Source of the DNA: Cesiribacter sp. SM1
GTDB taxonomy: Bacteria; Bacteroidota; Bacteroidia; Cytophagales; Cyclobacteriaceae
Direction of reading: 5' to 3'
NCBI RefSeq assembly: GCF_020178975.1
Contig: NZ_JAHXBU010000094.1
Coordinates: forward strand, 310,001 to 374,000
Length of the DNA: 64,000 nt
Shown here: positions 7,877-15,808 of the stretch, piece by piece
How the letters are laid out: every line of letters starts with the position of its first letter
Position numbering within the stretch: the first letter of the stretch is position 1
The notes under the pieces: model-generated
Seen by the model: only the letters and a program-made list of their open reading frames with translations
What the model was told of the DNA's origin: nothing
Databases searched by the model: none
Made by a program: the position numbers and the translations under genes

Positions 7877-10279
7877 ATGAAACGAACCATCAATAAGGTT
7901 ACAGTTCTGGGGTCGGGCATTATGGGCTCGCGCATTGCAGCACATTTTGCCAACATAGGCGTTAAAGTGCGCCTGCTCGACATTGCCCCTTTCGAACTTA
8001 CCGAGGATGAACAGCAGAAAGGCCTAAGCCTTGACGACCCACGCGTAAAAATGCGCATTGTATCACAAAGCTGGGAGAACACCCTGAAAAGCAAGCCAGC
8101 TTCGCTCTACACCCCTGATTTTGCCAGCCGGGTTGAGCTGGGCAACTTCAAGGATAACATGAAAGACATTGGCGACAGCGACTGGGTGATTGAAGTGGTG
8201 GTGGAAAACCTGAAGATCAAAAAGCAGGTTTTTGATGATGTTGAAAAGTATCGCAGGAAAGGTACCCTTATCACTTCCAACACCTCGGGCATTCCTATTC
8301 ACCTGATGCTGGATGGCCGTTCTGATGACTTTGCCCAAAACTTCTGCGGCACTCACTTTTTTAACCCGCCCCGCTACCTGAAGCTGCTTGAAATTATCCC
8401 TACCCCTAAAACCAATCCGGAGGTAGTAGACTTTTTAATGAAGTATGGCTCACAGTACCTGGGTAAAACCACCGTACTGGCCAAAGATACCCCTGCCTTT
8501 ATTGCAAACCGTGTAGGTATCTATGCAATTCTGAAGGTGGTAGACACCATGCAGAAACTTGAGCTGAACGTAGACGAGGTAGACCGCCTTACCGGCCCGG
8601 TAATAGGCCGCCCCAAATCAGCCACCTTCCGTACCTCAGATGTAGTAGGCCTCGATACGCTGGTAAAAGTAGCCAACGGGCTATACCACGGCCTGCCCAA
8701 CGATGAGCAGCGCGAAATCTTTAACCTGCCCCCGCAGGTAAACGATATGGTAGAGCGCAAATGGCTGGGCGACAAAACCGGCCAGGGCTTCTACAAAAAA
8801 ACCAAGAACTCCAAGGGCCAGACTGAGATCCTTACCCTGGACCTCAACACCATGGAGTATGGCGAAAAGCAGCGCCCCAAGTTTGCCACCCTGGAGCAAA
8901 CCAAACCTATCGAAAACCTGAAGGAGCGCATGCCGGTACTGCTTAGCGGCAAAGACAAAGCCGGTGAGTTTTACCGCCACAGCTTCTATGGCCTTTTCCA
9001 GTACAGCAGCAACCGCATACCCGAAATTGCAGATGAGCTCTACAAGATCGACGATGCCCTGAAAACCGGCTTTGGCTGGAAACTGGGCCCCTTCGAAACC
9101 TGGGACATCCTGGGTGTGCAGAAGACTGTGCAAAAGATGGAAGAGCTGGGCTATCAGCCTAACCAATGGGTGTACCAGATGCTGGAGAGCGGCAACAACA
9201 GCTTCTACAAAACCGAAGGCGGCCGCAGGCTCTACTACGATATTCAGAGCAAAGAATATAAAGGCATACCAGGCACCGAAGAATTTATTCTGCTGGATAC
9301 CCTGCGCGGCTCTCAAAAGGTATGGGGCAATGCCGAAGCCACTGTGTTTGATCTTGGCGATGGCATCCTTAACCTGGAGTTCCACAGCAAAATGAACACC
9401 ATGGGTGCCGGCGTCATTGAAGGCATCAACAGGGCCATTAACCTGGCCGAAGAAAAGTACCGCGGCCTGGTAATTGCCAACGAAGGCGATAACTTCTCAG
9501 CCGGCGCCAACCTGGGCATGCTGTTTATGTATGCCATTGAGCAGGAGTTCGATGAGGTAGAGTTTATGGTGCGCCAGTTCCAGCAAACCATTATGCGTGC
9601 CCGCTACAGCAGTGTGCCGGTAGTGGTAGCACCCCATGGCATGACGCTGGGCGGTGGCTGCGAGCTTACCATGCATGCCGACCAGGTGGTGGCAGCTGCC
9701 GAAACTTATATAGGTCTGGTAGAGGTAGGCGTTGGCCTTATTCCTGCCGGTGGTGGCACCAAAGAATTTACCCTGCGTGTAAGCGATAAGCTGGAGTCTG
9801 GCGACGTAGAATACAACGCCCTGCAAAATGCATTTATGAACATTGCAACGGCAAAGGTGGCTACCTCTGCCTATGAGGCCATGGACATGAACATCATCCG
9901 CAAAAAAGACCGGGTGGTGGTAAACAAAGACCGGCAGATTGCCGAAGCCAAAGCTGCAGCTCTTGCCCTGGCCGAAGCAGGTTATGTACAGCCCATCCAG
10001 CGCAGCAATGTAAAGGTACAGGGCAGGGGAGGCATGGCACTCTTCCTGGCGGGTATACATGGCATGCGTGCAGGTAACTATATTTCCGATCACGACCAGA
10101 AGATTGCCAGCAAAATTGCCTACGTGATGTGCGGCGGCGACCTAAGCTATCCGCAGGAAGTAAGCGAGCAATACCTCCTCGACCTGGAGCGCGAAGCCTT
10201 CGTAAGCCTTTGCGGCGAACGCAAAACCCTGGAGCGGATACAGAGCATTATTCAGGGAGGCAAGCCTTTGAGAAATTAG
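7877..10279 (+). CDS. fadN: 3-hydroxyacyl-CoA dehydrogenase / enoyl-CoA hydratase (FadN type)
   Basis: This 800-residue bifunctional beta-oxidation enzyme has the dehydrogenase first (NAD-binding GSGIMG at 12-17, substrate loop GTHFFNPP, helical domains to about 420). The crotonase half comes last (NFSAGANLGM near 538 and MTLGGGCEL near 588 form the oxyanion-hole region). This domain order and length match FadN of Bacillus subtilis rather than proteobacterial FadB/FadJ. It hydrates trans-2-enoyl-CoA and oxidises the 3-hydroxyacyl-CoA. It leads a fadN-fadA-fadE operon matching the B. subtilis fadNAE order, except that a small element with a four-helix-bundle gene has been inserted directly after its stop codon. 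Confidence 0.92.
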   Translation: MKRTINKVTVLGSGIMGSRIAAHFANIGVKVRLLDIAPFELTEDEQQKGLSLDDPRVKMRIVSQSWENTLKSKPASLYTPDFASRVELGNFKDNMKDIGDSDWVIEVVVENLKIKKQVFDDVEKYRRKGTLITSNTSGIPIHLMLDGRSDDFAQNFCGTHFFNPPRYLKLLEIIPTPKTNPEVVDFLMKYGSQYLGKTTVLAKDTPAFIANRVGIYAILKVVDTMQKLELNVDEVDRLTGPVIGRPKSATFRTSDVVGLDTLVKVANGLYHGLPNDEQREIFNLPPQVNDMVERKWLGDKTGQGFYKKTKNSKGQTEILTLDLNTMEYGEKQRPKFATLEQTKPIENLKERMPVLLSGKDKAGEFYRHSFYGLFQYSSNRIPEIADELYKIDDALKTGFGWKLGPFETWDILGVQKTVQKMEELGYQPNQWVYQMLESGNNSFYKTEGGRRLYYDIQSKEYKGIPGTEEFILLDTLRGSQKVWGNAEATVFDLGDGILNLEFHSKMNTMGAGVIEGINRAINLAEEKYRGLVIANEGDNFSAGANLGMLFMYAIEQEFDEVEFMVRQFQQTIMRARYSSVPVVVAPHGMTLGGGCELTMHADQVVAAAETYIGLVEVGVGLIPAGGGTKEFTLRVSDKLESGDVEYNALQNAFMNIATAKVATSAYEAMDMNIIRKKDRVVVNKDRQIAEAKAAALALAEAGYVQPIQRSNVKVQGRGGMALFLAGIHGMRAGNYISDHDQKIASKIAYVMCGGDLSYPQEVSEQYLLDLEREAFVSLCGERKTLERIQSIIQGGKPLRN

Positions 10280-10289
10280 TAATTAGTAG

Positions 10290-10693
10290 TGGGTATTGAG
10301 TATTTAGTATTTAGACATAGTCAATGCATAATTATAAACAGCTTAAGGTATGGCAAGAAGCTGTGGCGCTTGCAACTGACATTTACAAACTAACTGCTCA
10401 ATTTCCTGCTGAAGAACGATTTGGGCTGCAATCACAAGTGCGAAGAAGCTGTGTCTCCATCGCATTGAATATAGCTGAAGGGGCCGGACGAGCGACTTCT
10501 GGCGAGTTTAAACAATTCATTGGCTACGCAAGCGGATCTGCAAATGAAGTTGATACAACCCTGATCATCTGCAGAAACTTAGATTTATTAACAGAAGAAG
10601 AAGTAAACAGAGTATCGGCTAAACTTGATTCAATACAGAAAATGCTATACAAGCTTAAAAGTACCCTGTAGTAGTCCCAATACTCAATACCCA
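10290..10693. mobile_element. 404-bp IVS-like element with inverted-repeat ends
   Basis: A 15-bp perfect inverted repeat (10290-10304 and 10679-10693, core GGGTATTGAGTA) encloses exactly one gene, the four-helix-bundle protein at 10324-10671. The ends are AT-rich and unlike the flanking fad genes. A TAGTAGT heptamer occurs just outside the left arm (10284-10290) and just inside the right boundary (10669-10675). S23-type four-helix genes are known from intervening sequences in 23S rRNA genes, which likewise consist of a stem with the gene in the loop. Here the element sits between two operon genes. Mobility is inferred, not shown. Confidence 0.6.
10324..10671 (+). CDS. four helix bundle protein (S23 / 23S rRNA IVS type)
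   Basis: This 115-residue all-helical protein carries the family signature. It begins with YKQLKVWQEAVALATDIY, and the middle contains GLQSQVRRSCVSIALNIAEG (residues about 39-58), followed by SGEFKQFIGYASGSANEVD. The family includes proteins of 23S rRNA intervening sequences and the Avd accessory protein of diversity-generating retroelements. Its cellular function is not established. No reverse transcriptase or variable repeat lies nearby, so a retroelement is not supported. The gene lies inside a short inverted-repeat-bounded element between fadN and fadA and has no metabolic connection to them. Confidence 0.9.
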   Translation: MHNYKQLKVWQEAVALATDIYKLTAQFPAEERFGLQSQVRRSCVSIALNIAEGAGRATSGEFKQFIGYASGSANEVDTTLIICRNLDLLTEEEVNRVSAKLDSIQKMLYKLKSTL

Positions 10694-10703
10694 ATACCAA
10701 AAA

Positions 10704-11879
10704 ATGAACGCATACATAATAAACGGATATAGAACAGCGGTTACCCGGGCCAAGAAGGGCGGGTTTCGCTTTACGCGGCCCGATGATCTGGCTGCCGATG
10801 TGATCAAACACCTGGTAAGCCAGGTAGGCATAGACCCTCACCAGGTAGATGACCTGGTAGTAGGAAATGCCGTACCCGAAGCCGAACAGGGCATGCAGAT
10901 GGGCCGGATGATCTCCCTGCTTTCCTTACCTAAGGAAGTGCCGGGTATGATCATTAACCGCTACTGCGGCTCCGGCATTGAGGCCATTAATATTGCCGCC
11001 GCCCGTGTAAACGCAGGCATGGCCGATTGCATTATTGCCGGTGGCACCGAAAGCATGTCAATGGTACCCATCATGGGCTACCGCACGGCACTGAACTACA
11101 AAATAGCCAGCCAGTTTCCGGAATACTACACCAGCATGGGGCTAACGGCAGAGCATATCTCCGAGGAGTTCAACATTAGCCGCGAAGACCAGGACCAGTT
11201 TGCACTGGCCAGCCACCAGAAAGCAGTAAAGGCACAGCAGGAGGGCAAGTTTAAAGACGAAATTCTGCCTATAACGGTAGAAGAGACCTACCTGGACGAA
11301 AACATGAAGAAAAAGACCCGCACCTATACCGTAGCGGAAGATGAAGGCCCACGCCCCGACACCAACCTGAAAGCACTGGGCAGCCTTAAGCCGGTATTCC
11401 GCCTGGGTGGCAAGGTAACGGCAGGTAACTCCTCGCCAACCAACGATGGTGCTGCCTTTGTAATGGTGGTAAGCGAAAGGTTTCTGAAAGAAAACAACCT
11501 GAAGCCTGATGCCCGCTTTGTCTCTTACGCCGCAGCCGGTGTGGAACCCCGCATCATGGGCATTGGTCCTGTTGCTGCTATTCCAAAAGCTCTTAAATAT
11601 GCAGGCCTCAAACAGAGCGACCTCGATCTTATCGAGATGAACGAGGCTTTTGCGGCACAGTCCCTGGCAGTAATACGCGAGCTTGACCTGGATACCACCA
11701 ACTTTAATGTAAATGGTGGCGCCATTGCCCTGGGCCACCCACTGGGTTGTACCGGAGCAAAGCTTAGCATCAGCATGATCAACGAAGCCAAACGGCGTGG
11801 CAATGCCAAATATGGTATGGTAACAGCCTGTGTAGGCGGTGGCCAGGGCGTAGCCGGCATCTTTGAATTTTTACAGTAG
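10704..11879 (+). CDS. fadA: acetyl-CoA C-acyltransferase (thiolase)
   Basis: This 391-residue thiolase carries out the last step of beta-oxidation, cleaving 3-ketoacyl-CoA to acetyl-CoA and a shortened acyl-CoA. The catalytic residues are visible: Cys88 in NRYCGSGIEA, His345 in GHPLGCTG and Cys376 in ACVGGGQG. Length is normal for the family. It begins only 11 bases after the right inverted repeat of the inserted element, so its translation signals (A-rich ACCAAAAAATG) border foreign sequence. Second enzyme gene of the fad operon. Confidence 0.93.
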   Translation: MNAYIINGYRTAVTRAKKGGFRFTRPDDLAADVIKHLVSQVGIDPHQVDDLVVGNAVPEAEQGMQMGRMISLLSLPKEVPGMIINRYCGSGIEAINIAAARVNAGMADCIIAGGTESMSMVPIMGYRTALNYKIASQFPEYYTSMGLTAEHISEEFNISREDQDQFALASHQKAVKAQQEGKFKDEILPITVEETYLDENMKKKTRTYTVAEDEGPRPDTNLKALGSLKPVFRLGGKVTAGNSSPTNDGAAFVMVVSERFLKENNLKPDARFVSYAAAGVEPRIMGIGPVAAIPKALKYAGLKQSDLDLIEMNEAFAAQSLAVIRELDLDTTNFNVNGGAIALGHPLGCTGAKLSISMINEAKRRGNAKYGMVTACVGGGQGVAGIFEFLQ

Positions 11880-11999
11880 CGGGTAAGTAGCATCTGGTAA
11901 TAGCGGCAGTTAAAACATAGAAAATGCCTTCGCTCACAAACGCCAGATACACATTGCCCCATACCCTGTACATAACATTGAATATTAAATACAAAAAAG

Positions 12000-13799
12000 A
12001 TGGAAACAACTGATAAAAGAGAAGCCATCAAGGGTGGTGAATTTCTGATAAAAGAAACCCCGGCAGAGCGGGTATTCATTCCCGAAGAGTGGAGTGAAGA
12101 ACAGCGTATGATTGCCCAGACCTGCAAGGACTTTCTGGAAACAGAAATCTATCCGCGTCTGGAAGAGATCGACTCTATGAAGCATCCCGAGCTGATGCCC
12201 GGCCTGATGGACAAAGCCGGAGAACTTGGCCTGCTGGGCACATCAGTACCTGAACAGTACGGCGGCTTTGGCATGGACTTTAACACCTCCATGCTGGTAG
12301 CAGAAGCCACAGGCCCAGGCCACTCTTTTGCCGTAGCCCTTTCGGCACATACTGGCATTGGCACCCTGCCAATCCTGTACTATGGCAACGAAGAGCAAAA
12401 AGCAAAATACCTGCCCAAGCTGGCCACCGGCGAGTACAAAGCGGCTTACTGCTTAACTGAGCCCGATAGCGGATCCGATGCCAACAGCGGCAAAACAAAG
12501 GCTGTTCTCAATGCTGAAGGCACGCACTACATCATCAATGGCCAGAAGATGTGGATCACCAACGGTGGCTTTGCCGATATCTACATTGTGTTTGCCAAGA
12601 TTGATGACGACGAAAACCTAAGCGCCTTTATTGTAGAGCGCAGCTTTGGTGGCATCACCATGAATGAAGAAGAGAAGAAAATGGGTATCAAGGGTTCTTC
12701 CACCCGCCAGATCTTCTTTAACGACTGCCCTGTACCTAAGGAAAACATGCTTTCCGAGCGCCAGAACGGCTTTAAGATAGCAGTAAACATCCTGAACATT
12801 GGCCGTATTAAACTGGCAGCCGCCGCATTTGGTGCCTGCAAGGCAGTTACCGCCAATGCCGTGCAGTATGCCAATGAGCGCAAGCAGTTTGGCAGGGCCA
12901 TTGCTAACTTTGGTGCCATTAAGCACAAGCTGGCCGAAATGGCAGCACGCACCTATGCCTCAGAATCTGCAGGTTACCGTGCCGGCCAGAACATCGACGA
13001 TGCCTACGAATCTTTAAGAGCCGGTGGCATGGAAGAAGCCCAGGCAAAGCTAAAGTCTGTAGAGGAGTTTGCCATTGAGTGCGCCATCCTGAAAGTACAT
13101 GGCTCCGAGGTGCTGGACTATGTGGTAGACGAAGGCGTACAGATCTACGGTGGTATGGGCTTCTCTGCCGATGCGCCAATGGACCGCGCCTACCGCGATG
13201 CCCGGATAAACCGCATCTTTGAGGGTACCAACGAGATCAACCGCATGCTCACCATCGATATGATCATGAAGCGCGCCATGAAGGGCCAGATTGATCTGAT
13301 GAGTGCTGCCATGGCCGTACAGAAAGACCTTACCTCTATTCCAGACTTTGGTGCCCAGGAAGAAGAAGGCCTTTTTGTGAAAGAGAAAAAAGTGCTGAAC
13401 AACCTGAAAAAGGCCGGCCTGATGATTGCAGGTGCTGCTGCCCAGAAATTTATGCAGAAGCTGGGCCAGGAGCAGGAAATCCTGATGAACCTTGCCGATA
13501 TGCTTATCCAGGGATATGCGGCCGAGTCTGCCCTGCTACGCACCGAAAAGCTGGCTGGCATGCGCGGCGAAGAAGCCGTACAGGCACAAATAGACATGAC
13601 CCGCATTTACCTGAACCATGCCGTAGAAATAGTAGGCAAGGCAGGCCGTGAAGCCATCTATGCCTTTGCCCAGGGCGATGAACAGCGCCTGATGCTGATG
13701 GGCCTGAAACGCTACACCAAAATCGATCCTTTCAACCTGAAAGAAGCCCGCCGCCGTGTGGCTGATATCATGATCGAAAAGAACGGCTACCCGTTCTGA
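12000..13799 (+). CDS. fadE: acyl-CoA dehydrogenase family protein
   Basis: This 599-residue FAD-dependent acyl-CoA dehydrogenase catalyses the first oxidation of beta-oxidation, producing trans-2-enoyl-CoA. The N-terminal helical and middle beta domains include CLTEPDSGSD and KMWITNGGFADI. The catalytic base is Glu408 in FEGTNEINR. A C-terminal extension of about 170 residues beyond the standard 380-430-residue fold makes it like B. subtilis FadE (FadN/FadA partner) and very-long-chain types. Last gene of the operon, 120 bases after fadA and followed by a strong terminator. Confidence 0.92.
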   Translation: METTDKREAIKGGEFLIKETPAERVFIPEEWSEEQRMIAQTCKDFLETEIYPRLEEIDSMKHPELMPGLMDKAGELGLLGTSVPEQYGGFGMDFNTSMLVAEATGPGHSFAVALSAHTGIGTLPILYYGNEEQKAKYLPKLATGEYKAAYCLTEPDSGSDANSGKTKAVLNAEGTHYIINGQKMWITNGGFADIYIVFAKIDDDENLSAFIVERSFGGITMNEEEKKMGIKGSSTRQIFFNDCPVPKENMLSERQNGFKIAVNILNIGRIKLAAAAFGACKAVTANAVQYANERKQFGRAIANFGAIKHKLAEMAARTYASESAGYRAGQNIDDAYESLRAGGMEEAQAKLKSVEEFAIECAILKVHGSEVLDYVVDEGVQIYGGMGFSADAPMDRAYRDARINRIFEGTNEINRMLTIDMIMKRAMKGQIDLMSAAMAVQKDLTSIPDFGAQEEEGLFVKEKKVLNNLKKAGLMIAGAAAQKFMQKLGQEQEILMNLADMLIQGYAAESALLRTEKLAGMRGEEAVQAQIDMTRIYLNHAVEIVGKAGREAIYAFAQGDEQRLMLMGLKRYTKIDPFNLKEARRRVADIMIEKNGYPF

Positions 13800-13827
13800 T
13801 AAGATAATTGATGAAGGGGATTTTACT

Positions 13828-13857
13828 GCCTCTGCCAAAATTGGCAGAGGCTTTTTT
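13828..13857 (+). terminator. terminator of the fad operon
   Basis: An 11-bp perfect stem (13828-13838 with 13841-13851, core GCCTCTGCC) is followed by TTTTTT at 13852-13857. It closes the fadN-fadA-fadE transcript. Confidence 0.9.
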
Positions 13858-14083
13858 GTGAAAAAAATTTTCCATGAACAGCAGCTTTACTGCAGCACCT
13901 GCAATAAGGTGGTGTTTAGTGTTTTGCTGCTGTTAAAGAATCGCCGTTTAACAAAGAGCAGCTGCACTGGTACTTATTCTGTTACCTTCCACCCCTCATG
14001 ATAAAAGCCTTTCCACAGCACCCCTGGCTGACTTAAACAATTGTTCATAGCATCTTCTTTAATTATAAGGTATATGAATTGAT

Positions 14084-15013
14084 ATGGAAGAGAGCACCAA
14101 AAACCTCGGTGAAATACTGGAAAGCTATTGGCAGCAGTTTCTTATTGCCCTGCCCCGCATTGCCATGGGCATTCTGGTAATAGTAGTTGGTATTTTAATA
14201 GCCGCATGGCTAAGCAGGTTATTGCGACAGCGCCTGGAAGGCCGCATGGATGATCCCCTCATGGGCCGTTTTATTGCCAACCTGCTCAAAATATCCCTTA
14301 TTATATTAGTGATTATGCTGGGGCTGCAGGCGGCAGGTCTTAGCGGGGTAGCAGGCGGTTTGCTGGCAGCTGCAGGCGCAACTACCGTAGTGCTTGGCTT
14401 TGCCTTCAAAGATATTGGCGAAAACTTCCTGGCAGGTGTTATCCTGGCTTTTAACCGCCCTTTCAATATCAACGATTCTGTTAAAGTGGGCGAAATTTTT
14501 GGAAAGGTAAAAGCCCTTGACTTCCGCTATACCCATATTAAAACCTTCGATGGCCGCGATGTATTTGTTCCCAACGGCACCCTGCTGCAGGAGCCTGTGG
14601 AAAACTACACCCGTGATGGCTTTTTCCGCTTTGACTTTGTGGTAGGCATAGACTATGATGATGACATAGATGGTGCAAGCCGTGAGATCCTGAAAGCAAT
14701 TCAGGAAGAGCCGGAAGTTATTAATGAAGAAGGACACGAGCCATTTGTTGTAACAGAAGAGTTGAATGTAAGCACCGTAGACCTGAAGATATTTTTCTGG
14801 GTGAATACCGATGATTACAGAAAAGGAGCACTGGAAACACGCGGGCGTGTTATGCGGAATGTTAAAAAACGTTTGCTTGCAGAAGGCTACAGCCTGCCAG
14901 CCGATATACACGAGCTTAAGTTCTACGGGGGCGATCCTTTCCCGGTTCGCCAGCCTAACGGACAACACAAGCAGCAAGACAGAGCAGCAGTGAATAAACA
15001 GCAACAACCTTAG
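14084..15013 (+). CDS. mechanosensitive ion channel, MscS family
   Basis: This 309-residue small-conductance mechanosensitive channel opens under membrane tension to release solutes during osmotic downshock. Three transmembrane helices lie at about 23-43, 62-84 and 88-112. The third is the glycine/alanine-rich pore helix (GVAGGLLAAAGATTVVLGFAFKD region). A cytoplasmic beta domain (DSVKVGEIFGKVKALDFRYT) and an alpha/beta vestibule follow. The C-terminal tail is hydrophilic and Gln-rich. It stands alone; the 223 bases upstream show no clear promoter match. Confidence 0.92.
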   Translation: MEESTKNLGEILESYWQQFLIALPRIAMGILVIVVGILIAAWLSRLLRQRLEGRMDDPLMGRFIANLLKISLIILVIMLGLQAAGLSGVAGGLLAAAGATTVVLGFAFKDIGENFLAGVILAFNRPFNINDSVKVGEIFGKVKALDFRYTHIKTFDGRDVFVPNGTLLQEPVENYTRDGFFRFDFVVGIDYDDDIDGASREILKAIQEEPEVINEEGHEPFVVTEELNVSTVDLKIFFWVNTDDYRKGALETRGRVMRNVKKRLLAEGYSLPADIHELKFYGGDPFPVRQPNGQHKQQDRAAVNKQQQP

Positions 15014-15595
15014 CAAAAACCTAAAGATTTGGTTCTGAGGCGCCTGCCCGGGGAGAACAATTTTTACATTTTCAAAATATTTTGTGCATCACGTAAGGAA
15101 TCTCCTAAAGTTCAACATTCGCAAACCTTACTTCTCCCCAGGAACTGCTATTTAGCCAGTTTCTGCACACAAAAAATGGCTGTAAGAATAGCATGCGCTT
15201 TGGCTTTTCTAAAAAACATTATGTCGCTAATTGCACATATCTAAGCTGCAGTAGGCATATAAGAAACATCAACAGGCCCAAAAAACGCAAAATTGGCTAT
15301 TTCTAAAGAATTCTTATAGAAAAAGAAGTAGACAAGCTAGTGGTAATACACAAGGCATCTACTTCTAAACCTACTTTCGGTACTATCTGCTAACTACTTC
15401 TTTATTAGCCCGCTATTTGAGTAAGTTCTGGCGCCTGCTTTCAGCATTAGTGCAAAAAATGAATTTTATCAACAGCACCTTTCATGTACAGGCAGTGCCT
15501 GAATTGTACCCTTTTTAGAGAGTGGACAATTTTTTTCTAAATTTCTTATCACATAGCAACGCCAAAAAGAAGTTCCACTCTAACTTTGTAGTGCC
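15014..15595. other. 582-bp intergenic region without a convincing gene
   Basis: AT-rich spacer between the MscS gene and a small membrane-protein gene. I see no RNA gene. It contains a long-range inverted match (CGGGGAGAA near 15048 with TTCTCCCC near 15130) and an AGAAGTAG/CTACTTCT pair near 15325 and 15359. The only notable signal is a TAACTTTG box at its right end. A 71-codon open frame at 15029-15244 has no family resemblance and was not called. Confidence 0.5.
15581..15588 (+). promoter_or_regulatory. TAnnTTTG -7 box, possibly giving a leaderless mRNA
   Basis: TAACTTTG is an exact match to the Bacteroidota -7 consensus. Its last base is only seven bases from the ATG at 15596, so transcription would start at or next to the start codon. 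No clear -33 TTTG was found. Confidence 0.5.
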
Positions 15596-15808
15596 ATGAC
15601 ACTGATTAAAAAAACACTCTTTACACTGATCATAAACCTGCTGATCATTGTTTCTTTCTTTGTATTTGTTAACTGCTTCGGAAAGCAGGAAATGTGGCCT
15701 GTAATTGTATCAGGTATGTTCTTCGCAACATTCCTGGGCATTAAAATTTCACAGATTTCTAAAGAAGGCCGCCGCAACCAGCCACGTTACCAGCGCGCCC
15801 GCTATTAA
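15596..15808 (+). CDS. small two-helix membrane protein, hypothetical
   Basis: This 70-residue protein has two predicted transmembrane helices (about 8-27 and 33-49) and a basic cytoplasmic tail ending in RNQPRYQRARY. I do not recognise a family. It is supported as a gene by its strong hydrophobic pattern, by an exact -7 promoter box right upstream, and by its stop abutting the convergent recG stop without overlap (recG begins at 15809). Function unknown. Confidence 0.6.
   Translation: MTLIKKTLFTLIINLLIIVSFFVFVNCFGKQEMWPVIVSGMFFATFLGIKISQISKEGRRNQPRYQRARY

Noticed and set aside
8681-9385. Long antisense frame inside fadN (also similar shadows in uvrA, fadA and others)
   Set aside because: Opposite-strand frames are open only because of the codon use of the real gene; their translations show no family pattern.
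10324-10671. Avd gene of a diversity-generating retroelement
   Set aside because: The protein fold is related, but there is no reverse transcriptase, template repeat or variable repeat nearby.
15029-15244. 71-codon open frame after the MscS gene
   Set aside because: No family resemblance, no promoter box, mixed composition with two unlinked hydrophobic bits; more likely chance in an AT-rich gap.
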